NCBI GenBank assembly: GCA_965660875.1
Contig: CBFIBQ010000001.1
Location: forward strand, 62,001-126,000
Length of the DNA stretch: 64,000 bases
Source: UBA6770 sp965660875
Lineage (GTDB): Bacteria > Bacteroidota > Bacteroidia > Flavobacteriales_G > Salibacteraceae
Direction: 5' to 3'
Part shown: in pieces, positions 9,229 to 16,635 of the stretch
Numbering within the stretch: position 1 is the stretch's first letter
How the letters are laid out: the number at the start of each line of letters is the position of its first letter
The notes under the pieces: model-generated
Seen by the model: only the letters and a program-made list of their open reading frames with translations
What the model was told of the DNA's origin: nothing
Databases searched by the model: none
Translations under genes and position numbers: made by a program

Positions 9229-10032
9229 CTACTCACTCAATACAAATCGAATTGGGATTCTGTAGCGAACTGCAACATTCTGATTGTATTGCTTAGCAGG
9301 TTTCATACAAGGCAACTGTTTCACTACGCGCATTGCCTCTCTGGCAAAGCCGGGTTCTGTCCTGTTTTCAACGCTTACTTCGGTGATGTTTCCGTTTCTA
9401 TCTACCACATAATTTACCGTAGCTGTACCCGATTTTCCTCGCTCGCGTTCTCGTGGAGGGAAACGCAAATTTTGGCGCAAAAACAACTGGATTTTTTTGT
9501 TATTGCATGCTTCTTGTTCCCATTTGGTGGGTAAGTGGGCACAATCGCAAAATAAAGGCAATATACTTTCTGCTTCTATTGTTGAGGCAAATGGGTCTCC
9601 AATAATTTCTACATCGCCTGCATCACCTTCATCGCCAAAAAGATCTGGAATAGCGCTTGGGTCAAAATCTTTTTTAGCGCCTAATTCTTCAATGAATTTT
9701 TTTTGGTAATCATCAACAACATTAAAATCCGAAAACTTTGAAGGAGTAGATTTTGCCTTTGAACTGGGTGCTTTCAACTCTATTTTTTCTGGCTTTTGAA
9801 CCGTAATCGGAATTAGCTCAGGCATTTCAGGTGTTTCTGTAGGAATACCACAACCAGGGATGATATATTCTTTATCTATCCTATACTCAAAGCCTACTAA
9901 GGTAAGTGCGAGACACACAACCAACGAAAGCCAATAGTGATTTAGGTTCTTTAATCTAGAAGGTGGCTTAGGTTTATCGATTACCGATAGTGGTAGTTTT
10001 TGTTGTGCTGGATTTTCTTGTTCTTTTTTCAT
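9229..10032 (-). CDS. TonB-family energy transducer
   Basis: Inner-membrane anchored protein that would pass proton-motive energy from ExbB/ExbD to outer-membrane receptors. A cytosolic N-terminus rich in Pro, Gln and Lys precedes one membrane helix at about residues 32-48 (HYWLSLVVCLALTLVGF). A Pro/Glu/Lys-rich periplasmic spacer follows. The C-terminal TonB domain (residues about 175-267) has LRFPPRERERGKSGTATVNY and ends in IPIRFVLSE. Four cysteines cluster between residues about 160 and 180 (FCDCAHLP..ACNN), which is unusual. It is not next to the ExbB/ExbD genes of this window (26.5-28.9 kb). Confidence 0.85.
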   Translation of the reverse strand: MKKEQENPAQQKLPLSVIDKPKPPSRLKNLNHYWLSLVVCLALTLVGFEYRIDKEYIIPGCGIPTETPEMPELIPITVQKPEKIELKAPSSKAKSTPSKFSDFNVVDDYQKKFIEELGAKKDFDPSAIPDLFGDEGDAGDVEIIGDPFASTIEAESILPLFCDCAHLPTKWEQEACNNKKIQLFLRQNLRFPPRERERGKSGTATVNYVVDRNGNITEVSVENRTEPGFAREAMRVVKQLPCMKPAKQYNQNVAVRYRIPIRFVLSE

Positions 10033-10110
10033 AACGCCTTGTATTTAGTGAAACATAAGAGCTTCAGTACAAGGATTACGCCGTGTTAACGAAATGTTAA
10101 GAGGTGCGTT

Positions 10111-10602
10111 CTACTCGTAAAAAACATTCATGTCTTTTAGCTTCACCTTTCTTTCTTGAGAGGGGTTTTTTGAAATATCAATAACCTTAAAAACAGTGGG
10201 GCTATCAGTTTTGTGTATTTCATACTTGAGTGAATTGTTTTCAGTAAACCTTAAAAAAGTGGGTTGTAGTTCTCCCGCCTTAAACTCATAGCTTCCTTTT
10301 AAGGTTCCGTTCGTGTAAAAAGTATTCCATCTACCCTCTTTCAAACCATTTTCAAACGACCCGAATTCTCTCACAAAACACTTCCATTCAGTTACAATTT
10401 CTTGCTCGCAACTCATCTGCACATTTCCTTTATGCCAAACAGAACTAGTCTTTAACGTATACTCTTCAGTGGAATCAATAATTACCCATAAACCAACCTT
10501 TTTTCCAACTGAATCGATACGATTAAATGCAGAGTCCCCCTGTGCATTCATTAAAAGATGCAGCAAACAAAATATTAATGCCAAAAAAACTCTGAATTTC
10601 AT
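10111..10602 (-). CDS. Exported protein with MORN-like segment, unknown function
   Basis: A 163-residue protein with an N-terminal signal peptide (VFLALIFCLLHLLMNAQ). A central stretch, KEGRWNTFYTNGTLKGSYEF, resembles one or two MORN/YwqK-type repeats, which are common in small Bacteroidota exported proteins. There is no T9SS tail. It is flanked by the TonB-family gene and the DinB-like gene on the same strand, with gaps of 78 and 20 nt. The function is not recognised. Confidence 0.65.
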   Translation of the reverse strand: MKFRVFLALIFCLLHLLMNAQGDSAFNRIDSVGKKVGLWVIIDSTEEYTLKTSSVWHKGNVQMSCEQEIVTEWKCFVREFGSFENGLKEGRWNTFYTNGTLKGSYEFKAGELQPTFLRFTENNSLKYEIHKTDSPTVFKVIDISKNPSQERKVKLKDMNVFYE

Positions 10603-10622
10603 GCTTAAAATGAACAGTAAAA

Positions 10623-11204
10623 CTATTGCAATATTTTAAGCTGTGCTATTACATTTTCAATCTGCACCATATGGCGCACATTGTGTCCAATGGAAAATCG
10701 AAACGCATCGCCCGTTTTAAACCGAAATACTGGACCCAAAGTCGAAGTTACTTTCCCTTTATTCAAGTCAATGTTTTTTGCTCTTTCCAGTAATTTCATT
10801 GTGGTTTGGTTCAAGCGTTTGAACTCTTCTAAACTTTTGTGTTTTTTGGTGCTGGCTTGTTTAGGCTCGAAAAAGTAAAAAGTTTTCATGGTCATATTCA
10901 ACGAACCATCTGCTTTTGGAAGAATACCAGACGAAAATTTTTCTCCAAAAAAACCGGGCTTAAATTCGTTATCTCCATTCACTCGGGCAGTCTTTTCCAA
11001 CTCTGGAATTAGTTTTTCTAAGCGTTTTATGTAGTGCCCCGAGCTTAAGTTCATGTGTTCCAAACACTCCAAAACCGACCACCTTTTCGGTTCAGGGCGT
11101 TTCAATAATTCTTCTAAAGAAAGTGGCTCAATTTGAGTCTCGGTTTGGTGCTGAATCCGTTTTACATCAGCAATTAAGTCCTGAACTAATTTTTCTCCGC
11201 TCAT
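10623..11204 (-). CDS. DinB-like (YfiT/DinB superfamily) protein
   Basis: A 193-residue four-helix-bundle protein of the DinB superfamily. Members are metal-dependent thiol transferases or hydrolases of mostly unknown substrate. The first metal histidine is seen in RWSVLECLEHMNLSSGHYI and the last pair in FRFSIGHNVRHMVQIE. I start at MSGEKLVQ (11204) rather than the upstream in-frame ATG because the perfect -7 box TACTTTTG at 11217-11224 would place the transcript start between the two. A gap of 326 nt separates it from the Crp-like gene. Confidence 0.8.
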   Translation of the reverse strand: MSGEKLVQDLIADVKRIQHQTETQIEPLSLEELLKRPEPKRWSVLECLEHMNLSSGHYIKRLEKLIPELEKTARVNGDNEFKPGFFGEKFSSGILPKADGSLNMTMKTFYFFEPKQASTKKHKSLEEFKRLNQTTMKLLERAKNIDLNKGKVTSTLGPVFRFKTGDAFRFSIGHNVRHMVQIENVIAQLKILQ

Positions 11205-11216
11205 ACTTTTTGTTTT

Positions 11217-11224
11217 CAAAAGTA
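11217..11224 (-). promoter_or_regulatory. -7 box TACTTTTG of the DinB-like gene
   Basis: On the minus strand TACTTTTG ends 12 nt before the ATG at 11204. It lies downstream of an alternative in-frame ATG (11261), so it decides the start choice. Confidence 0.55.
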
Positions 11225-11277
11225 AGTGGGTTTTTGCAGAGGGCGAGTTGATGTAAATCAAGAAATACTAATCTTCA

Positions 11278-11301
11278 TTCTTTTGTCTTGACACAAAAGA
11301 A
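11278..11301. repeat. Hairpin repeat in the DinB-Crp gap
   Basis: TTCTTTTGT and ACAAAAGAA form a perfect 9 bp stem around CTTGAC. This resembles an intergenic element I have seen widely in Bacteroidota genomes. The surrounding gap (11205-11530) otherwise holds no gene that I can see. Confidence 0.45.
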
Positions 11302-11530
11302 CCAAAAGGTCAAGTCTAGAATTCAGAATTGGTTTTTCTTTTCTAAAAGCTAAGTTCAGCCGAGTGATTTTCGAGCAAGCTCTCAACTTCTCGGATTCAC
11401 TAACCTTTCAGTTCAACAAAAACCATTCTTTATTCAGGACAGTTGTGGAGCGGTTTGCAGAACTTTATTAATTAACAAGAGTACCTTCTCCTTCGTACCG
11501 GAAAACAATTGCGATTTATAGGGAAGGGGG

Positions 11531-12097
11531 TTAAATTTTCGCTCGTAATCGACTAAACGTCTCTGGAGTCATACCCAAATACGAGGCAATGTGTTTTTGT
11601 GGAACTAATTGCAAAAGGTGTTTCGAGCGGTTCAGCAACATTTCAAAGCGCTCCTCAGAAGAAAAAGACATCATTTCTATTTCTCTTGTAGCGCGCATAG
11701 TCAGCAATTCTTCAAGAATTAACCTTCCCCAACGTTCCATTATTGGACAATTGGCATAAACCCATTGCAAATCAGCATGACAAATTCGATAAAAACTGCT
11801 ATCGGATAGTGCCTGAACTTCCATTCGGCTGGGTTTTCTAGTTATAAATGATTCGTACCCACCAGACCAGCTGTTGTTATAGGAAAAACCTAAACAAATT
11901 TCATTTTCGTCTTTAGTAAAATACAAACGCTGAACGCCTTCTTTAACTATATAAAAGTAATCCTCTACTTGGCCTTTACGAATTATGAAATCACCCTTTT
12001 TACATGAAACTTCTTTCCATTTTGGCTCAATCAATTGCCAATCGGCATCAGAAATTGCTACGTACTTTGATAGCTTATTTCGGATGACATGACTCAA
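11531..12097 (-). CDS. Crp/Fnr-family regulator with cyclic-nucleotide-binding fold
   Basis: Cytosolic transcription regulator of 188 residues. The N-terminal beta-barrel (residues about 15-120) contains KKGDFIIRKGQVEDYFYIVKEG. The C-terminal helix-turn-helix (HIASYLGMTPETFSRLRAKI) ends the protein abruptly, as is usual in the short Bacteroidota Crp subgroup. The ligand residues of true cAMP receptors are not evident, so the effector is unknown. Its ATG overlaps the asd stop by 4 nt (ATGA), so translation is probably coupled to asd. Confidence 0.85.
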   Translation of the reverse strand: MSHVIRNKLSKYVAISDADWQLIEPKWKEVSCKKGDFIIRKGQVEDYFYIVKEGVQRLYFTKDENEICLGFSYNNSWSGGYESFITRKPSRMEVQALSDSSFYRICHADLQWVYANCPIMERWGRLILEELLTMRATREIEMMSFSSEERFEMLLNRSKHLLQLVPQKHIASYLGMTPETFSRLRAKI

Positions 12098-13086
12098 TCG
12101 ACTAATTTATTTTCGATTAAGTATTTGGCAATCTGCACAGCATTTGTTGCCGCTCCCTTTCGCAAGTTATCGGCAACTATCCACAGGTTCACTGCTGCAT
12201 CTCTGGTTTCGTCTCTGCGAATCCGTCCCACAAAAGTTTCGTTTTTGCCATGAGCGTGTATTGGTAATGGGTAAAGGTTATTCTGCGGATCATCTTGGAC
12301 TATAATTCCCTCCGTTTGTTCCAGTATGTGACGCAATTCGTGAATATCGTACTCGTGCAAAAACTCGACATTCACCGATTCGCTGTGACCGCCAACCACT
12401 GGAACTCGAACGGCTGTTGCGGTAACTAATATATTGTCGTCGTGCAGAATTTTTTTGGTCTCATTGATCAGCTTCATCTCTTCTTTAGTGTACCCGTTGT
12501 CGAGAAAATCATCACAATGGGGCAATACATTTTTATCAATAGTGTGCGGATATGCCATCTCACCCACTACGCCTGCTATTTCATTCTCTAATTGTCTTAC
12601 AGCTTTAACTCCAGTGCCCGTAATGGATTGATAGGTAGAAATGATTACACGTTTTAGTCCATAACGCTCATGCAAAGGTGCTAGGGTCAATACCAACTGT
12701 ATGGTAGAACAGTTTGGGTTGGCAATAATCTTATGTTCCTTTGTCAGCATATCTGCGTTGATTTCTGGTACTATGAGGGGCGTATATTTATCCATTCGCC
12801 ATGCCGAGGAATTATCAATTACTGTAGTTCCAACTTCGGCAAACTTTGGGGCCCACTCCAATGAGGTTGCGCCGCCTGCACTAAAAATGGCAATGGCAGG
12901 TTGTTCTTTTACCGCCTCCTCTATGCTTTTTATGGTGTATGATTTTCCAGCAAATTCTATGTTTTTACCTACGGACTTTTCTGACGCAACAGGGATTAAT
13001 TCAGAAACAGGAATTTTAAACTCCTCCAAAACTTTCAACATAACTTGGCCCACCATTCCGGTAGCTCCTACAACGGCTATTTTCAT
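12094..13086 (-). CDS. asd: Aspartate-semialdehyde dehydrogenase
   Basis: Makes aspartate semialdehyde from aspartyl phosphate with NADPH. This is the branch point to lysine/diaminopimelate, threonine and methionine. The protein has 330 residues. GATGMVGQ (8-15) binds the dinucleotide, and the catalytic Cys126 lies in NPNCSTIQL. The C-terminal half has the substrate-binding QTEGIIVQDDP and the HGKNETFVGRIR region. It starts after a -7 box (13118-13125) and is translationally coupled to the Crp-like gene downstream. Confidence 0.96.
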   Translation of the reverse strand: MKIAVVGATGMVGQVMLKVLEEFKIPVSELIPVASEKSVGKNIEFAGKSYTIKSIEEAVKEQPAIAIFSAGGATSLEWAPKFAEVGTTVIDNSSAWRMDKYTPLIVPEINADMLTKEHKIIANPNCSTIQLVLTLAPLHERYGLKRVIISTYQSITGTGVKAVRQLENEIAGVVGEMAYPHTIDKNVLPHCDDFLDNGYTKEEMKLINETKKILHDDNILVTATAVRVPVVGGHSESVNVEFLHEYDIHELRHILEQTEGIIVQDDPQNNLYPLPIHAHGKNETFVGRIRRDETRDAAVNLWIVADNLRKGAATNAVQIAKYLIENKLVD

Positions 13087-13117
13087 TCGATTTTGTTAAT
13101 GCTTTCGTAAAGAAAGC

Positions 13118-13125
13118 CAAAGGTA
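13118..13125 (-). promoter_or_regulatory. -7 box TACCTTTG of asd
   Basis: TAnnTTTG match on the minus strand, 31 nt before the asd ATG. It is separated by 8 nt from a rightward box for the divergent surface-protein gene. Confidence 0.5.
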
Positions 13126-13133
13126 GGAATACT

Positions 13134-13141
13134 TACATTTG
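13134..13141 (+). promoter_or_regulatory. -7 box TACATTTG of the lamin-tail protein gene
   Basis: TAnnTTTG match 14 nt before the ATG at 13156. Together with the asd box it forms a compact divergent promoter region of about 70 nt. Confidence 0.5.
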
Positions 13142-13155
13142 AAGCCGCTAAAAGC

Positions 13156-16100
13156 ATGAAAAGAAAGCTTCAAATATTACTCTGTTTTATTGGGTTTGTT
13201 GGGTTAATTCGCGAAACAAAAGCTCAGTTTACTGACGGTTTTTCTGATGGTAATTTCACCACCAACCCAAAATGGATAGGTGACGACTCGCTTTTTATTG
13301 TGAATGCAAGTAATGAATTGCAACTGGCCGACAGCAATTATTCCAACAACATTTCTTACTTGGTAACAGAAAGTAAATCCATCAGCAACGCTGTTTGGGA
13401 GTTTAAATTTCGCTGTGGTTTTTCTCCTACCACTTCAAACTTTGCCGAAGTGCACTTAGTGTCTGACATTCCTAATCTGGCTGGGAATAACAACGGATAT
13501 TATGTACAAATAGGTAGCGAAACGGGCGCAGCCGATAAGGTAACCCTCTATAAATCCACTAATGGCAATCGAAGTTCCATCATTTCAGGTAGAACGGGAA
13601 CCGTAAGCTCAAACCCCGAAGGGTGGATTAAAGTAACTCGAGATAGCATAGGGAATTGGGAGCTGCTATTAGATACCTCTTCCGCAAAAAGTGGCTACAT
13701 CAGCGAGGGAACAGCATTAAATACCGACCACATTACCAGTAGGTATTTTGGTGTGCACTGTAAATATACTACTACTCGGAAATTCCTATTTTTCTTTGAT
13801 TCAATTTCGGTTACAGGCACGTTTTATTCCGATACCACCAAACCTCAAGTCAACCAATTAAATGTGCTGAACAATTCCGAGCTAGAATTGCAGTTCTCGG
13901 AACCGGTCGAACCAATCACAGCCCTGAATGTGGCCAACTATCCTGCAAATAATGGCATCGGTATCCCCAACTCTGCAACTTACAAAGGAACAGATTCTTC
14001 TATTGTTCAACTTACTTTTTCAACGGCATTTACAAGTGGAACTGTGAACCAACTTACGATCCAAAATATTGAAGACAGAAACGGAAATAGGATAAATATC
14101 ACCAATAGAAACTTCACCTATGTTAAGATTGACACCGCTGGAGCAGGCGATGTTCAAATCAACGAGATTATGGCCGACCCAAACCCACCGGTAGCCTTAC
14201 CAGCGAATGTGGACTGGGTGGAAATTTACAATTCAAGCTCTAAATCTTTTTCGCTGAAAGGTTGGACATTTTGGGACAAAACAACAACGAGCAGAGACAC
14301 CTTGCCCGACGAACTATTGCTTTCCGGCGAATATGCGGTACTATGTGATAAAGCAGACTCAGCGGCACTAGCGCCTTTTAGCGGTAGGCTTATTTTAATG
14401 GATGGATTTCCGGCACTCAACATCGATAACGAAATAATAACCCTAAGAAATCAGTTGGGACAGTTGGTGGACCAGGTCAACTATTTTCAATCTTGGTACA
14501 GAGACGAAGACAAAGAAAGTGGTGGTTTCACTCTAGAAAAAATTAACCCGAACCATCCGTGCCCAAATAGTTCAAATTGGACAGGGTCGGAAGGGTTAAA
14601 TGGCGGCACTCCAGGGGTTCAAAACAGTGTTTACGACATAAGTCCAGATACCGATAGGCCTCGGCTTTTATCTGCTGAAATAATCGATGCAAACACTATC
14701 AAAGTAATCTTCTCAAAAAAGTTAGACAGCCTCTCCATAATTAATGCTGTCGTAACTGGTGTTTCACTTGCTTCTGTTGCTGTATCTGAAGCTCAAGCAG
14801 AAAGCGCTGTATTCAATCTTTCCACTCCCATTGAAGAGGGCGTGGTGTACACATTGTCAGTAAAAGGAGCCTCCGACTGTTTTGGAAATGTGATAACAGA
14901 GGATGAAATTAGCTTTGGAAAAGGTAGAGTTCCATTGACCCACCACGTAGTTATCAATGAGATATTCCCAGTGCCAGACATAGAAATCAACCCCTTGTTT
15001 GATGCTGAATTTGTGGAATTGTACAACAATACGGGTGCACTCATCAGTTTAGACAGTTGTGTCTTCTCGGACCTAAGTTCGACCGCTTTTCTTTCAGGCG
15101 CCATTATAGAGCCGGATGATTACCTCATTATTTGTGAAAATGCAGCGGTAAAAAACCTATCAAAATACGGAAAAGCTTTTGGTGTTTCGAGCTGGCCATC
15201 TTTAAACAACGCAGGTGATGTTTTGACCTTAACTTGCAAAAGTGAAGCCGTTCATTCCGTAAGCTATGACGACGATTGGTACGTGAACGAAGAGAAAAAT
15301 GACGGCGGTTGGTCTTTAGAACAAATTGACCCCAATAATCCCTGTGGTGAACAATTGAATTGGAAAGGCTCATTAGCCGAAAACCAAGCAACCCCTGGCA
15401 CAGACAATTCGGTTCTTGGTGTGTTGAAAGACGCATCTGCCCCGAAAATAATTGCTACAAATGCTATAAACGACACCACTTTAAAAGTAGAATTTGATGA
15501 GAATATTTCCTTAACAGATTTTTCAACTGCAAGTTTTAATATATCTCCGAGTGTGGCAGTTGCGTTAGACTCTGTTCAGGGAAATAAAGTATTGATTTTA
15601 AAGCTTGGCTCCTCACTGATATCAAGAACCATTTATACGTTATCTGTAAAAGGTGTTTCTGATTGCGTAGGCAATACCTTAGTGGAAGGAAAGGCAACTT
15701 TCGGATTAGCCGAACCCGGATTATTTGCAGATTTGGTAATCAACGAGGTATTATTTGACCCGTTTTCAACCGCCTCAACAGACTTTGTGGAGATTTACAA
15801 TCGCAGTGAAAAAATCATTGATCTTAACGGATGGCTATTGGCCGATTTTGATGAAAACAAAGACACCCTTGATGGTTTTCAAGAAATTGCAACTGAACCT
15901 AGAGCCATTCTGCCCGGTGAGTTTGTAGTGGTAAATCGCGACAATGCCGATTTGTTGGAACACTACCCAACTCGAGATGAAAACACCTTTATTGAAATAT
16001 CCAGTTTTCCTTCATATCCAAACGATGCTGGTTCAGTAGTGCTGATGAATGACTCGGCTCAATTAATAGACCGCTTTGACTATGATGCCAACCTCCATCA

Positions 16101-16572
16101 TGTGATTATCAAAGACCCAGAAGGTGTCAGCTTGGAACGCTTGGATTATGAGCGACCAACCGACGATGAAACCAATTGGCACAGTGCTGCTGAAACAGTC
16201 GGTTTTGCTACGCCAGGATTAGAAAATTCACAGTTTGTTACCTCCACCAATTTCTCGGAAAATGTAGTATTGGAACCGCAAACGTTCTCGCCGGATAACG
16301 ATGGTTTTGATGACGTTTTGAACATTAATTACCAATTTGACCAACCTGGAGCAGTGGCAAACATCGAAATAGTTGATACCGAAGGACGCCCCGTTTATAC
16401 GCTTACTCAAAACGAAGTGCTCGCAACTCAGGGAACTGTTACTTGGGATGGGGCTACCAATAATGGGCTAAAAGCGCGCTCGGGTATGTATATCGTATAT
16501 TTTGAAATCTTCGATGAACAGGGAAACACAGAGCGCTTTAAAAAGGTGTGTGTCTTGGCATTAAAATTTTAA
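13156..16572 (+). CDS. Giant surface protein with three lamin-tail domains and FlgD-Ig-like C-terminus
   Basis: Exported protein of 1138 residues. After the signal peptide (LCFIGFVGLIRETKAQ), residues about 25-220 look like a laminin G/concanavalin-like domain. Three lamin-tail domains follow, beginning near INEIMADP (about 337), INEIFPVP (about 600) and INEVLFDP (about 860). Ig-like strands (LELQFSEPVEP, IKVIFSKKLD, LKVEFDENIS) separate them. The C-terminus (FSPDNDGFDDVLNI..SGMYIVYFEI) is a FlgD-Ig or gliding-type sorting module, so T9SS export is likely. It is followed 63 nt later by another lamin-tail protein. Adhesion, or binding of DNA or polymer, is inference. Confidence 0.85.
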   Translation: MKRKLQILLCFIGFVGLIRETKAQFTDGFSDGNFTTNPKWIGDDSLFIVNASNELQLADSNYSNNISYLVTESKSISNAVWEFKFRCGFSPTTSNFAEVHLVSDIPNLAGNNNGYYVQIGSETGAADKVTLYKSTNGNRSSIISGRTGTVSSNPEGWIKVTRDSIGNWELLLDTSSAKSGYISEGTALNTDHITSRYFGVHCKYTTTRKFLFFFDSISVTGTFYSDTTKPQVNQLNVLNNSELELQFSEPVEPITALNVANYPANNGIGIPNSATYKGTDSSIVQLTFSTAFTSGTVNQLTIQNIEDRNGNRINITNRNFTYVKIDTAGAGDVQINEIMADPNPPVALPANVDWVEIYNSSSKSFSLKGWTFWDKTTTSRDTLPDELLLSGEYAVLCDKADSAALAPFSGRLILMDGFPALNIDNEIITLRNQLGQLVDQVNYFQSWYRDEDKESGGFTLEKINPNHPCPNSSNWTGSEGLNGGTPGVQNSVYDISPDTDRPRLLSAEIIDANTIKVIFSKKLDSLSIINAVVTGVSLASVAVSEAQAESAVFNLSTPIEEGVVYTLSVKGASDCFGNVITEDEISFGKGRVPLTHHVVINEIFPVPDIEINPLFDAEFVELYNNTGALISLDSCVFSDLSSTAFLSGAIIEPDDYLIICENAAVKNLSKYGKAFGVSSWPSLNNAGDVLTLTCKSEAVHSVSYDDDWYVNEEKNDGGWSLEQIDPNNPCGEQLNWKGSLAENQATPGTDNSVLGVLKDASAPKIIATNAINDTTLKVEFDENISLTDFSTASFNISPSVAVALDSVQGNKVLILKLGSSLISRTIYTLSVKGVSDCVGNTLVEGKATFGLAEPGLFADLVINEVLFDPFSTASTDFVEIYNRSEKIIDLNGWLLADFDENKDTLDGFQEIATEPRAILPGEFVVVNRDNADLLEHYPTRDENTFIEISSFPSYPNDAGSVVLMNDSAQLIDRFDYDANLHHVIIKDPEGVSLERLDYERPTDDETNWHSAAETVGFATPGLENSQFVTSTNFSENVVLEPQTFSPDNDGFDDVLNINYQFDQPGAVANIEIVDTEGRPVYTLTQNEVLATQGTVTWDGATNNGLKARSGMYIVYFEIFDEQGNTERFKKVCVLALKF

Positions 16573-16635
16573 TGTTAAGGTAACAATACCACCGGAGAGA
16601 TATGCTTTCTTTGCAAAAAATTTAACTAGATAAAA

